In this document: positions 1 through 11,608 of the stretch, in pieces
Numbering within the stretch: the stretch's first letter is position 1
How the letters are laid out: each line of letters starts with the position of its first letter
Assembly: GCA_009746045.1 (NCBI GenBank)
Contig: RPFO01000079.1
Location: forward strand, 1,506,785 to 1,570,784
Source: Mesostigma viride
Taxonomy: Eukaryota; Streptophyta; Mesostigmatophyceae; Mesostigmatales; Mesostigmataceae
Direction of reading: 5' to 3'
Length of the DNA: 64,000 nucleotides
Position numbers and translations under genes: made by a program
Notes under the pieces: generated by a model
Told to the model about the DNA's origin: nothing
Databases searched by the model: none
The model's input: only the letters and a program-made list of their open reading frames with translations

Positions 1-268
1 GCCACAGAGCCAGTCATTTGCCCCCTTCATACGACTGTGTGAACTGGATCTAGCTGGAAAGAGTGCTCAGTATGCCCCGGTTGACAGCAGTCAGCACGGC
101 AACTAGGGAAACGGCAGCTGGAAAACGCATCTCCACGCTATCCACTTGTAAGCCTTGACCGGAGTTATCTGACGGCTCCCGGCTCGTGGTGACTCAGCTC
201 CGGCGTGTGCGGGACCGCCATAGCTGAACGGGGTTTCGGTTTACCAGCCGACGGGTGTTTGAGCCAAA
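1..268 (+). promoter_or_regulatory. 5' flank / 5' UTR of plastid PDH E1-alpha gene
   Basis: This is non-coding sequence ahead of the ATG at 269. I see no convincing TATA box or other named element. It is listed because any promoter and 5' UTR of the downstream gene must lie here or further left, outside the window. Confidence 0.35.
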
Positions 269-3211
269 ATGTCGTCCGTCTCGACGGTCCCCCTCGTCCA
301 GGGCGCAGCCTTGAAGGCCTCGAGCGTGACCAAGCCTAGCCAATGTCGTGCTTCGGCCTACGCAAAGCCCGCACCGGCGGCGTGCAGGCCGCTGCGGAGC
401 ACGTCGTTCTTGGGGCAACGCGTTGTTGCCAATGTGACCGCTCGGGCGCAGGCCGAAAGGCCGAAAGCAGCCCGCTTTCAACCAGTTCAGTGCGTGGCAA
501 CCAAGAAGATGACCAACCCTTACGTAAGTACTCCATTCCAAAATTTGAATTCTCTCGTTGGGGCGCCCCCTCTTCTTGATAGGGGGCTATTAATTTCTTG
601 CGAACGTTATCGCTCGATTTTTTCAAAATTTTCTTCCGTTGTGCTGGATGCAGTCGTATAGTCGTACAATTCGACGCAGAGTCAGGATTTTATATTCCAG
701 CGTGCGATTTTGCTGAGGCGTCCCACTGTCCCTGCTGCGCTTCCTTGCTCCTGCGCTACCTCCAGAACATCACCCGTGAGGAGGGCCTTATGTATTACGA
801 GGACATGGTCCTCGGACGCGAATTCGAGGACATGTGCGCCCAGATGTACTACCGCGGTAAGATGTTCGGGTTCGTCCACCTGTACAGCGGGCAGGAGGCG
901 GTGTCCACCGGCATCATCAAGGCGATGCGCGACGATGACTACGTGTGCAGCACGTACCGCGACCACGTGCACGCTCTCAGCAAAAAGATCTCGGCGCGCG
1001 AGATCATGGCGGAGCTGTACGGCAAGGCGACGGGCGTGTGCAAGGGCATGGGTGGCTCGATGCACATGTTCTCCAAGCCACACAACTTTCTCGGCGGGTT
1101 TGCCTTCATTGGGGAGGGCATCCCGATCGCCACCGGCGCTGCCATGACGGTCAACTACAACCGCCGCGCGCTCGGCCAGAAGGACGCGGACCAGGTCGTC
1201 GCCTGCTTCTTTGGTGACGGCACTGCCAACAACGGCGCCTTCTTTGAGTGCCTGAACATGGCCGCCCTTTGGAAGCTGCCTATCCTCTTTGTGGTGGAGA
1301 ACAACCTGTGGGCCATCGGCATGTCACACCTGCGTGCGACATCGGTCCCCGAGATCCACAAGAAGGGCCCTGCGTTCGGCATGCCGGGCGTGTTTGTGGA
1401 TGGCATGGATGTGCTGGCGGTCAACAAGGTGGCCAGGGAGGCCATCGCGCGCGCACGTGCCGGCGAGGGCCCTACCCTCATTGAGTGCGAGACGTACCGA
1501 TTCCGTGGACACTCGCTCGCCGACCCCGACGAGCTGCGGTCAAAGGGTGGGTACCCTGGTGTGGCATGGTGGCTAGTTGTTGGGACTCGCTTGCGTGTGC
1601 TAGTAGTATGGAATCTGACCTGTGACCTGTGGAATATGATCTCTAAAGAAGAGGGCACTCTCTTGCGTGTGCTAGGAAATATGGAATCTGAGCTGAACAT
1701 TTGGAACCTGATCTCCAAATAAGTGGGCCCGCCCTCACGAAGCCTGGCGTGCTTATTTGGTTTCTGGCTTGTCTTCTTGTACACGCTGGTTTATCCGCTG
1801 GTTTGCCCTCCCCAAGGAGCAACCAGGTGCCTCGCAGACCGGGCTTGCCTGCTGCCTCGCTCCTTCTCTCAGCTTGTGTAGCAATGGCAGTAGATCGGCA
1901 AGATCCTGTGCTATTGCTTGTGGGCGCATAGGATTTTTGGATTATTTGCGGGTATGTCAAGGGGCATATGGGTACGGCAGGCTCCATGCCCGCTCCTGCT
2001 GGCATTTGTTCCGCCCGTGATCGCGCCGTTGATAAGCTATATGTGAGCTGCAGTGCCATGTCTCATGTCGTGTCAATAGTCTGGGGGCTGAGGCACGCGT
2101 GCACAGCGGTCCTGCCCATGTCGTACCATCGACCACGCCTGCTTGGCCCTCAATGAGCTGGAAACTTGCACCAGTTGCTGTGGGGCAGGTCTCATAGGTT
2201 GGTTTGTTGTGGTGTCTACCGCACATCGCCGGGGGCAGCCGATGGGCCCCAGCCTGGCCCACGCTTTTCTCCGCATCATGGTCTTGGCATCCGACACCCA
2301 CATTGTCAGCACGCGTACACGCCCACATTGTCACCGCATTTGCTGCTTGTTCGTGCGCTTCCTGTCTCGATTGAAGTTGGGCCAGGCTGCGCTTATTTCC
2401 ATGGGGCATGTGTCTTCGCTACACCTTGTATGCAAGGACTTTGGTGTGGGGGGGAGGGGGGGAGGGCAGGTGCGCCCTCTTCATAGGGCCAATCAATTTG
2501 TGGGAACATGTGGACACAGGGCAAGCGTTTTCTATGGGGCTATGCATGCATGGGTCCTTGTTTGTGTGATAGGGGCCTGCGCGCCCACAGTTGCGTGCTC
2601 CAGTGTGCGTGCCCGCCTGAACCTTGGCATACTGCCCACCTGCCCGCTTGTGATGGCACGCGAATGCGCTGACTCCTTCCTCCTGCATGTGTGCTCGCGC
2701 GCTGTGGCCTGTTCTTTGTGCTGGCGCTCTTGTTATTTGTGCTGGCCTATCGTTTCCTTGTGCTGGCGCTCTTGTACATTGTGATGGCCTATCGTTTTAG
2801 TTGGCCTATTGTTTGTGCATTTGCCCACTAGTGCTGACGTTTGCTTGCTGCCCGTTTTCCCGCTTGTGCTGCCGTCCACGCTCTATCCTATACGTTCTTG
2901 TTCTGGCTCCCACAGAGGAGAAGGAGAGCTACGCCAAGCGCGACCCGATCCCCCAGCTGCGCAAGTACCTGCTCGAGTACGGCCTGGTGACGGAGGCCGA
3001 CCTGGACGCGATCCACAAGAAGGTGATGGACGTGGTGGAGGACAGCTGCGAGTTTGCAGACGAGAGCCCCTTCCCGGAGATCAGCCAGATCTGGGACTAT
3101 GTCTTCCCGGACCCCAAGGGATTCGGCAAGGACAAGGATGGCAACTGGAAGATCGACAAGTTCCCCGGCATCCGCCCGATCGATCTCAAGAACGGCAAGT
3201 ACCGCATGTGA
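269..3211 (+). CDS. PDH-E1A: Plastid pyruvate dehydrogenase E1 component, alpha subunit (3 exons)
   Basis: Exons 269-523, 766-1546 and 2916-3211 join in phase to 443 aa plus stop; plant plastid orthologues are about 430 aa. The enzyme is the thiamine-diphosphate E1 alpha chain, which decarboxylates pyruvate in the plastid complex that supplies acetyl-CoA for fatty acid synthesis. Residues 1 to about 75 are rich in Ala/Ser/Arg/Lys and poor in acids, as expected of a chloroplast transit peptide. The core reads [20 protein letters not shown], then GGSMHMFS, then the ThDP motif GDG (235-237) followed 26 residues later by NN (264-265). The loop [11 protein letters not shown] is the plastid form; the mitochondrial form carries phosphorylatable serines. 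The start was chosen because the transit peptide follows directly. Donors are GTAAGT and GTGGGT; acceptors are CCTCCAG and CCCACAG. The exon 2/3 junction restores a Glu codon and gives the same spacing as plant E1 alpha. Intron 2 (1.37 kb) contains tandem repeats. Confidence 0.95.
1585..1728 (+). repeat. 72-bp tandem duplication in PDH intron 2
   Basis: Two adjacent diverged copies (1585-1656 and 1657-1728) share the blocks TTGCGTGTGCTAG and TATGGAATCTGA and end in TGATCTC-AAA. They lie about 40 nt after the intron 2 donor. A second short repeat (TTGTGCTGGCGCTCTTGT) occurs twice around 2715-2775, near the other end of the same intron. Confidence 0.8.
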
Positions 3212-3983
3212 GCTGGGACGGGCGAGTACCGCATGGGAGAGAAGAGGGCTGGCGCAGGCCATAGGAAGACAAGATATGGCACCACCTGCAGCACGCGGCT
3301 TGACGGGCTTGTTGCCGCTCCTGGATGGGCTCCGATTGTTTGAGCACGAGCAATGAAGGCCTGGGGGATTTTTTTGCCACGGGTAGGGTGGCGTCCTTCC
3401 CGCCCGCATGGCTTCTTGCGGCGTGGGGGAAGGATGCCCTGAGAAGTCACATTGGGAGGCGGCGATGTCATGTTGCTGAACGGCTTTTTTTCAATTTTTG
3501 AGATGATTGTCTTTCATTGGCACGTGTGTGGCAATGTCTGCCACGATGATTTGCTCACACATATGGACGCGCTGCCAGATGTGGCATCGCGTGCGCGTAG
3601 ATGGGAAGGATGGAGCGAAGCTTGCATGTGCGATGCCGACCGCTGGTCAGGCCCTCTGACTAGCGGTTTTGTCTATAGAATTATGCAGTTGCACAAGCAG
3701 CGTGGCAACTTGCACGCATGTATGCAGCGCTTGCAGTAGATGAGGACACAAAGCATGTCTGATACAGTGGACATTACAAGTATTGCGAATTTTCTGTTGT
3801 TAGGGCCCATGTAACATCAAGCGATTGAAAAGGGAAAGGATTTCTAAAAATGGATTCGTAATAAACTATCCAATAAATTCATTTAGACAACGTACTAGCA
3901 TCATTTCATCAATCAGGCATCGTATTAAGCTCGGTTTCTAATGCCTACCCCCATGTTATTATTGTACGAGCCACGAGGTAGCC
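3212..3983. other. 3' flank of PDH gene, no gene seen
   Basis: There is no convincing ORF. A TGTAA (3810-3814, the usual green-algal poly(A) signal) and an AATAAA (3860-3865) are present. Both are 600 or more bases after the stop, so their use is uncertain. Confidence 0.3.
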
Positions 3984-4399
3984 ATGGCTGACGGGCGGAG
4001 CTCATAAGTTTTCCGTTTGGGCTCCATGCAAATTTTGGTGCGACTATCACAATCGCTTCGTCTTTCTAAGACGCACATGCCCGCTGATATATTTTCCCGA
4101 AGCTATCACGCAATATCAAGGAGACAACCAGCGCAGGCCAGAAATCGGGAGAATCGCGCAATATTATTACGAGCAAACGCTCCTCCACGCAACGCAGCCT
4201 GCATGCATGGCGGCTGCGCTGAGACCTGAATATACGTCTGCAGCTTCGCCCTCAGGCCTGGAAGGCAGCGGTGCATGCCACTAGTCAGGCACTGGTGGTT
4301 GCCCAGGCCCCTCCCGGGCTCGCCTCGCCATCGGCATCGCCTGAGCCCGAACGCAGTTGCCCTGATGAACCTTACTGGGCCGAGGTCGCCTTTGGCGTC

Positions 4400-5005
4400 A
4401 ACTCCTATCAAGGAGACAACCAGCGCAGGCCAGAAATCGGGAGAATCCGGACCATGGTAGCTCGAGCCTGCCGTTATCTTGTCCGCGTGTTCGAGTCGTT
4501 CAGGATGATGAATATTAATGGGGATGGAAATGTGTAGCCTTGTGCATTGACATTATTCTGCTTTGGCACGCCGCAAAGGTGAAAACCATTTGCGTTCAGT
4601 GCCGGTCCATGGCCACGGAAAACGCCATCTGCAGATGAATCCAGGCCGGAATCGATCTGGGGACCTCTCGCACCAACGTTTGCTGACTATAGGACGGACG
4701 TCTCCTGATCCTAAGGCATCGCCAGCTGACACCTACAGTCCAACCGCAAAAGTTCTCCTTTCCGGGGAGTGATGCAAGCCATTCGGATTTTGCACTAGAT
4801 AAATCATTCGAGATCTGTGTGTGTAGGAGTACTTTTATTGAAATTATGGCTGGCTTACGTGTAGAGCGACTAGATGACCTAGACGGTGGGGCCGGAAACA
4901 GCTTGCTTGATCAGGGCGTGTGTTTCGAGCCTAACTGGCCGGGAGTGTCTAGTGGTGAGCACCTAGTAGACTCCTATGGCTCTGGAACTAAAAACCGTCA
5001 GCCTT
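4400..5005 (+). repeat. Dispersed repeat R1, copy 1 (inverted copy at 16780-17135)
   Basis: The reverse complement of this sequence recurs near 16780-17135, including ATGGCTGGCTTACGTGT and GCCTTGTGCATTGA. This copy has roughly 290 extra bases (about 4560-4845) that the other lacks, suggesting a later insertion. A 41-bp core containing AACCAGCGCAGGCCAG also occurs at 4115-4155, and in reverse complement at 29112-29145 inside intron 5 of the metalloprotease gene. Confidence 0.7.
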
Positions 5006-5779
5006 CATGGACGATGTGTTTTTCGGCACGCACGCGTCGCTTGTTGAACTGTGCACGCACCTCTTCCGCCAAAACCGAGGCCATATGCCAAACGGCGCCT
5101 CGGTCTCTTGCCTCACTGTCGACGACCTGCCACGCTTGACTCGCCCCCCGGCTTCAGCGCCTCGCCCTCTGCTCCCTCCTCAGGCGCAACGAAGCCAAGA
5201 TCTGGGCCCCCCCTCCCACCGTCGCGACCGACACCATCATTCGCACTTAAGAAGGGCCTCATTAACCCAGGCGGCCTTCGAGCAGCACGTGACCCCCCTC
5301 GCTGCAGATGTGGCAGCCATGGAAGGCACGCTGGCTGCCGATCTTCACCTCCTCTCCACCACCGCCACCACCACCGCCGCCTCCAAGCTCCTCGCCTGCG
5401 CCGCCACCACCACCGCCATCACCGCATGGAGCTCCTCGACATCGACAAGCTTGCGCCTCGATCGATCGATCGACAAGGGCCTCAAGGATAATAACGCCAT
5501 CGCCGGTCATCGAGTGCCTGCAAAACACCGCAGGCCTCACCGCCCAGGCGGTGAAGGATCGACATTGCCGCCTGGCCAGCCCCCGGCTGGCCCAGCCGGC
5601 GATCCACATCGCACCCAAACCTCAGCTAGTGGGCAGCCATGCTGATTAGCCAGTAGCCACACCACCACCACCACCACCTCCGCCATCGCCGCTCAGCTCA
5701 AGCGCAGCAGACGCTTGACCTTCGTGAGTGAGGAGGCCGAGCTCGACAAGCGTGCGCAGCCACAACGTCATCGTCAAGC

Positions 5780-6190
5780 ACTTCGACCTGCTGGAAGGTG
5801 AGGACTCCAAGAAGCCGTTCGGCAGAGGCGTTTGATGACAAAATCCTTGCCCCCATGGCCCTCATGGGCAAGCTCCGGCTGGTCGAGGTCCTCCGCCTGC
5901 CCCGCTCGCGCCGGGGTAAGGCGGGACCACCCCCGCTGCTGCTCACCTTTGAGTACTTGGCGGACTAGCTCGAGCTTCTGTTCCTCATGCAAGCGTCGCA
6001 AGTGGCTCGTGAGGACTCCCTACAAGCTGGACGACGACTTGACCCTGACGCAGCAACAACGGCGACGTACGGGAGAAATGACCGACCTACCTCGAGCTCC
6101 GGCAGACAGCGGCAGCTGGAAAGAAGCCGGTTTCTTGGAGGGGGGCGGTCAGGCTATGTCAACCACAATCCCTGGCAGGCGTGCGCATTA
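5780..6190 (+). pseudogene. ORF1-like protein of a non-LTR retrotransposon, broken
   Basis: Read across frames, this contains KLRLVEVLRLPRSRRGKAG, then PPPLLLTFEY, LDDDLTLTQQQRRR and AGKKPVSWRGA in that order. This is the same order as PPPVLLTF, LDDDLTPAQQQQRD and KPKVYWRGG in the copy at 20577-21166. It matches the general pattern of LINE ORF1 C-terminal (RNA-binding) regions. At least one in-frame stop and two frameshifts are needed, so it is dead. Confidence 0.5.
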
Positions 6191-6537
6191 ACTTTGGTTG
6201 ATCAGCGAGTGGTTATCGTTGGTCATATTGTGTGGCACCTTAGAAGCCAAGTGGCAAAAGGTTTCCGCACAATATTAACCTAACTATGGTGTACGTCCGT
6301 CTCCATGTGGTCCGCGCCACGTACCCGAAAGAACGCACCACTATATACTGCGTGAGCGGTGATCGTCCTCCATCGCAGTCTTATGCCGGGGGCCCGGGCC
6401 GCTGCCCCTCTCCTGGCGGCATCCTTGATCATGGTAGCAATGTCAGCCTGCTTCGCCACAGCTGGCAGCATCTATTGATAGCTTATAGCTATAGGGAGGC
6501 GGGAGCGGTTGCCGGTGCTGCAGGCCGCGGGGCGGCC

Positions 6538-6600
6538 ATCAATTAATTAATTAATTAATTAATTAATTAATTAATTAATTAATTAATTAATTAATTAATT
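6538..6600. repeat. (AATT)n microsatellite, left flank of the PAT-like element
   Basis: About 15 perfect AATT units abut the left end of the retrotransposon. The same repeat resumes at 11990 on the other side, so the element interrupts one AATT tract. Confidence 0.95.
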
Positions 6601-6732
6601 CTATTAACCGTGGAACTCCAGGGTAACCAGACTCTTTATTAAAACAATAAGTAGAGCACATCGGGAAGTGGCCCTCAACTGGCCATCCTTACCCATGGGA
6701 ACACTTTATGTCCAAAAAGGCTAGCCTTACCC
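6601..6732 (-). repeat. Split direct repeat B2 (outer copy)
   Basis: This 132-bp unit begins CTATTAACCGTGG and ends GGCTAGCCTTACCC on the + strand. It is repeated directly at 7147-7278 and forms the 3' terminus of the element on its coding (minus) strand. Confidence 0.93.
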
Positions 6733-6765
6733 CCAAACAGGCAACACACAGGGAGGGCGGGTGGG

Positions 6766-7146
6766 AAAACAAAAGAGACCGCCATGAGCTAGGTGAGCAA
6801 GCTTTTATCGTGTTTCAAGGCCAACGGCTCTCTACCAACGGCCAGATCCGGCAACGGCCTCTAAACAGTTTTAGCCGTCAAGTTTTACTTCAGATATTGC
6901 CTGTTGCAAACCCGTCCGCAATCACAGATCTGCTAGGAGAACCTAGACGCAAAAATCCGTCGTCAAGGTACTCAGCACACCGTCAAGGTATGGGCCGCAA
7001 CAATTAGGCCATATCTTCCGTAATACTCGTACACTAGAAGCCTAATCAACCTTATTACGATCACATCACCCAGCTCTATTTCACCTAGCATCAGCGGCTC
7101 CCCTTCCGTATCACTATAAAGAAACTATGTTCAGAGAACCCCGATT
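6766..7146 (-). repeat. Split direct repeat A2 (inner copy)
   Basis: This 381-bp unit runs from AAAACAAAAGAGACC to AGAGAACCCCGATT on the + strand. It is repeated at 11609-11989 and abuts repeat B1 with no gap, which makes the model of the circle junction. Confidence 0.93.
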
Positions 7147-7278
7147 CTATTAACCGTGGAACTCCAGGGTAACCAGACTCTTTATTAAAACAATAAGTAG
7201 AGCACATCGGGAAGTGGCCCTCAACTGGCCATCCTTACCCATGGGAACACTTTATGTCCAAAAAGGCTAGCCTTACCC
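7147..7278 (-). repeat. Split direct repeat B1 (inner copy)
   Basis: This is the second copy of the 132-bp B repeat. It lies between A2 and the end of the tyrosine-recombinase ORF. Confidence 0.93.
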
Positions 7279-7354
7279 TTACATCCCTCCCTGGCGACCC
7301 AAGCCAGGGGCAAAACAAAAACCGGTGGACGCATAAGACAAGAATGAAGGGAAC

Positions 7355-10300
7355 TTAAGAGGAAGGCAGAGAAAAGACGCTCCGCCAAATGCGCGGGGGG
7401 CAGGCGGCGATAGCCCGAACCAGGGCGTCAGGAAGGGTGAGGGCCAAGCTCCGGTGCAATCCCACATAGTGGGCGACAGTTTTGCTGCTGCGCCAGCGAC
7501 CCCGATGCTGAATATCAGCCATGCTGCGCTGCCGCAAAAAATCATAGGTAGCCCCCCCATGCCGCAGCCCGTGAATGGTAAACACCGTGTCGACCCCCAA
7601 AGCTTGCGTGGCCTGATGCCAAACCCGGCTGAACTGGGCATAATCGTAAGGGAACACCCGCTCCCAGGCCGCCTTGCCACGCATACAAGCCCGCAAGAGG
7701 GTCTCAGTCATGACATCCTCGATCACCACAGACTGCACCTCCCCCTTAGCCGTCTTAGCTGACATCAACAACAAGGCGCCCCGCTGCGAACCCCGCAACC
7801 GAACATCAGGCTGCAAGCGCACATGGCCGACCAACAGGTTGAGCGCCTCCGATACCCGCAGGTATTGTTGGAAAATAACGATGACCATCATAGCCGCACG
7901 AGGCTGCCGCTGGAGCACCATAGTACAAGCAAGCGCAAACGCAGCCTCCCATGGAATGGGGGGGGGGCACGAGGGGGTGCCAACGTGCGCCAGCCAGCCA
8001 AAACACTTCGTGCCAAGGCCCAATCCCGCACCTCCCGGGGGAAGTACAAATTCAGGCCCATAAGCGCATTGACACACAACTGGCGGCTGTAACACCGTGA
8101 GTGCGCCCAAGCGACATACTCGCAATAGTATTCCTCTATCGTCAAGCCGCGCAACAAGCTGCCAACCCGACCCCGCCGGCTCGCCCACCATGCGAAAAAG
8201 GACCTAAGACCCCGATGGTAAACCATCAAAGTAGCCGGCTTCACCTTGCCCTCAAGAAGGGTCAAGTAGCTAGCGCCAAGCCGAGGCCCGGGATTGGGAT
8301 GAACACCCTCGCGAGTCAAATCGCGGACCCACCCGGCCACCGAGGCAGCCATGGAAAGCCCCCGCGAAGGCCCATCCGCAGGCTGAAGCTCACTTGGCGT
8401 CCAGACCCATTGTGAGCGGCTGCCGGTGACCAACGTAAGAGCGCACAACCGGCGGCATTGCTTGTTTAACCGGTAAGAAGAGGAACGCCCTTTAGCCAAG
8501 CAGCCCAAAGCGGCAGTGGAGTCCACTAACCTCACCACCCGCTTACCCCATGTTCCGAGGTTCCGGGCCGAGCGCTCCACCCCCTTCACAGCGGCCCGCA
8601 CTTCCTTCTCGTTGATGTGCATGGTCGAATCGCGCCAGCGACTCTTGATCCCGACGCGCCATCGCCCGTGGATGATGGCTTTTTCCGCGGCCTTGGTCAA
8701 GGGTCTAGGCCCGGCATACATGGCCTCACCTGGGGTGAGGAGGGTTGGGTAACCCCGCACCTCCCGGGCCCGAGCTAATTCCGTCACCTCAGCTGGGGCC
8801 ATCTCAGCGTAGACAACCCCCTGCCCAAAACTAGACGCATCCGAGGCCACCACCACCGGAGCCAGGGCAGCCCCCCGGTCCACACGGAGCATGGGGGCCA
8901 ACGCCATGGCACACTCGAGCTCATCGCGCACACCTTGCCACAAAGGTCGCGTTCGCTGGCCCCACCCCTTGAGGTTGATGAACTTAAAACTCTGCTGCCA
9001 TATGGACAAGCAAGTGCGGCTGAGCATCTGCAGCCACACCCACCGGCCCACGACGGCCGCCAGCGCCTCAGCGGTAGCGCGTCCCCTCTCGAGGAGTACA
9101 CGAGTGTGCGCAACCACAAGGGTGAGCTGCTTAGCTGTCGGCTCCAACACCCCATCCCGCCGGTGAACAACACCCAGAGCTTCTAGCTCGTCCTCCCCCT
9201 CCGGGCTAGCCATGATCGTCTTGTCCTTGGAGGGCACAAGGTTGTTAGGCGCGTACCCGTCTTCAATAGCACTCGCGATTAAGCGATTCACCGCCTCGCA
9301 CGTGCGCCCATTGCTGACCACCAGGTCATCAATAGTGATGGATACCATAGGGGCAGGGGGGTCCTCAAGGTCGATTTGCATCTCCCTCGTGCTCTCCTCC
9401 TTGTACTCGATGGCTAGGGCGGTTGGGTTACCCCATGCATTCCGAAGCACGGTCAGCTCCCCTACACTTGTGAGGCGGTTCACCTGCCGTCTAGGATCCA
9501 AAGCGCCCGTGGCATAGAGGACCATCTCATGGATGGCTTCCCCTAGCGCTACAGCGTGGGAGTGCCCCATGGCCAGCACTTTCAGCACTGGCCACACCCT
9601 CCTCCGCCGCCCCGGCAGCCCGACATCGGTGGACCACACATCAGGTAGCCCTTGATAATCCCACCACCACTCCGGCACTTGGATGGTATAGTAATACGAG
9701 ACCAGATCGCTCTTGGCCGTGTAGCACCGACCCTTGATATAGACCTCCGAGTATATGCCCAGGTGGGGTAACACCGTCTTAGGGGGGTCCACCCACAGTG
9801 CGTTCCCCAACTTCTTATTCACAATGAGCCTTAACTCCCCCACTCCTTTGGCCACCCCAAAACATCCGTCTACCCACTTTGGCCGCGTCTCTCGGAACTC
9901 CACCATCCCCACGTCCGCTGCCCTCCCCATCAACTTGCCCCACTCCGCCATGGTGCACCCTCGGCTGGGGGCAGGTACATTCCAATACCTCGCACTGGCA
10001 GCCACCTCCGGCTTGATGCAGTTGGCTTCGCTCGCGTACACCTCTCGCCAACTAGGTCGTAGCGCCAGCAAATCCAGCAGCTTCGCCTTTCCTGCCACCT
10101 CGCGCTTCGGCAGACTCACCCGCTCCGCCACAAGTTGTTCATACTTATTACATTTCCCATAGATTAGATCACTTCCTTCTGCGGGGCCTGTCGCAACGCC
10201 GGTTACGCGGCGACTGTACCACTCGCAGTGCTTCTTGACCCTTTTCAGGGCCTCCGCCGTTCCTCTGGAGCACGCGCCTCCAGATTTAGGCGGAGGGTCT

Positions 10301-10431
10301 GCCCCCCCGTGCCATAGCCAATTCAACCACGTAATCACCTTGTGTTGTAGAGTGAAGGTCCGGCGGCGGCGAGTTGCACGCTGGCGTCTGCGTGCTGACC
10401 TCACTCTCCCCCACGTAGTGCTTAGAGGCAT
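7355..10431 (-). CDS. Retrotransposon Pol: reverse transcriptase, RNase H and tyrosine recombinase (frameshifted)
   Basis: The likely start is the ATG at 10431, 48 nt after the gag stop; the open frame extends further up but overlaps gag. The RT has SYYYTIQVPEWW and the catalytic strand SITIDDLVVSNG (about 9325-9333). RNase H has VVASDASSFGQG and ends with the DIRS-type WTPSELQPADGPSRG. An N-terminal SAM-like recombinase domain follows (TLMVYHRGLRSFFAWW). The frame then breaks at a run of ten G (7958-7967) and the recombinase continues in another frame (7355 to about 7970). That part contains LRVSEAL (first Arg), HGLRHGGAT (HxxR), GRWRSSKTVAHY (Trp and the nucleophilic Tyr). The protein copies the RNA, makes a circular DNA and integrates it by recombination. 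The break may be a programmed shift, a mutation or a homopolymer sequencing error. Confidence 0.88.
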
Positions 10432-10478
10432 TGTAGGAAGAGGCAGTGGGAAGGGGGAGCGGTTTACCCTTTCGGTGT

Positions 10479-11537
10479 TTACTTGGTTTGCTGGGCCTTG
10501 CCCAGCTTCTCCATCATCGTGGCGCTTTGCAGGGCCATCTTCATGGCCGGGTTGCTCACCAAGGAGGCATCTTCCTTGAGAGCAAGGAGGTGGCCAGCCA
10601 CCTTCCACCCTCCTGACCCCTGGCTCTCCACTAGGAGCATGGCTGCCACCACCCTCATGAGATACTCTACCCCAGCCAACTCCCCGGCTGCCGGCCCCAA
10701 CTCCTTGAAGAGTGTGTCCATGGCCAGGGCGATGTTCATGACCACCTTCCTGCTTTCCTGGTTCCTCCACCCCCCTTGGCGAGTAGCCATGATCCAACTC
10801 TTTATCCCCCCTCCATTGTCGTTGGCATCCTCGAGCACCTCGGGGAGCACTCTCTCTTGCACCCTCCAATTCACCACTTGTGCTCGAGTGGGCAGCGTCA
10901 CCCCTTTGGTCTTTTTCGGCTTCCTGGAAGCCCCATCTGCCCCGGCCAGCGCATCCTTCAATTTCGTCAGGAAATCCTCTTCCTCGGACTCCTCCTCCTC
11001 CTCCTCTTCTTTGCCCGCCTGCCCCTGCTTGCCAATAATAGCCGCCAGCTCCAAGAGCTGCTCCCTCACATCCCCCGCGGCCTTTCCCTTGCTCGGGGCT
11101 GGGCTTCCGACTTTTTTCGTCCCCTTTTTCGCCCCTTTCGTGGGCCGGCGTGGTGGCTGCATCTCCTCTTCGTCCGAGTCCGCCAAGTCCCGGGCGCTTT
11201 GGAGGGCTGCCACTAGCGCTTCGTTTGGGTCCGCTGCTGCCAGAATTTCAGGCCCGTCCACGTGGTCGACCAGCAGTCCAACGACGGACTCCAGCTGGGC
11301 CGCAGACCACCGGCTGACAGTAGTTACCCAGTCGGTCCCGAGGACCGCCTCAAAGGCAGCGCACACTTCAGGCAGGCCCGAGCAAGTGGAGAGCTCCTGA
11401 TGGAGCCTTTTCTTCTGCGTCGGCCAGCCTAGTCGGCCCTTTCCCGTCTGTTTAGTAGCTGTCGGCACCTCGGGATTAGCTTTCGGTAATTGCTTCCCAG
11501 CACCTGTCGAACCTGGCTTCCGCCCGGGCTTCGGCAT
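10479..11537 (-). CDS. Retrotransposon Gag-like protein, 352 aa
   Basis: This is the first ORF after repeat A1 on the minus strand, starting MPKPGRKPGSTGAGKQLPK. The basic N-terminus is followed by a helical region, a Lys-rich segment and a strongly acidic stretch (KEEEEEEESEEEDF). The C-terminal half (from KGVTLPTRAQVVNW) is probably the conserved Gag core. I see no zinc knuckle. Its place ahead of Pol and its length fit Gag of PAT-like elements; identity rests mainly on context. The stop lies 48 nt before the Pol start. Confidence 0.75.
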   Translation of the reverse strand: MPKPGRKPGSTGAGKQLPKANPEVPTATKQTGKGRLGWPTQKKRLHQELSTCSGLPEVCAAFEAVLGTDWVTTVSRWSAAQLESVVGLLVDHVDGPEILAAADPNEALVAALQSARDLADSDEEEMQPPRRPTKGAKKGTKKVGSPAPSKGKAAGDVREQLLELAAIIGKQGQAGKEEEEEEESEEEDFLTKLKDALAGADGASRKPKKTKGVTLPTRAQVVNWRVQERVLPEVLEDANDNGGGIKSWIMATRQGGWRNQESRKVVMNIALAMDTLFKELGPAAGELAGVEYLMRVVAAMLLVESQGSGGWKVAGHLLALKEDASLVSNPAMKMALQSATMMEKLGKAQQTK

Positions 11538-11608
11538 CCCAGCCGCTTTGCAGAAAGGAATTCTGGGCGTCAGCTACGCTGCCCCTGACCCCTGTCGCCG
11601 CCTTCGTT

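Larger units (their letters stand above)
3984..6540 (+). mobile_element. Decayed ORF1-type non-LTR element, copy 1
   Basis: The left edge (GGCTGACGGGCGGAG..., with AAGACGCACATGCC near 4070) resembles the left edge of the element at 19555. The right end runs into an (AATT)n tract. The internal protein relic at about 5780-6190 matches the C-terminal part of the ORF1-like protein at 20577-21166. A separate dispersed repeat (4400-5005) interrupts it. Boundaries are approximate. I see no reverse transcriptase. Confidence 0.5.

Noticed and set aside
598-765. N-terminal extension of the large PDH ORF starting at 598
   Set aside because: It lies in intron 1: it has no homology, whereas 766 onward continues the family alignment in phase with the transit-peptide exon 269-523.
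10432-10869. Pol start at 10869
   Set aside because: That extension overlaps Gag in another frame, is Gly/Arg/His-rich shadow sequence, and an ATG just after the Gag stop (10431) is better placed.
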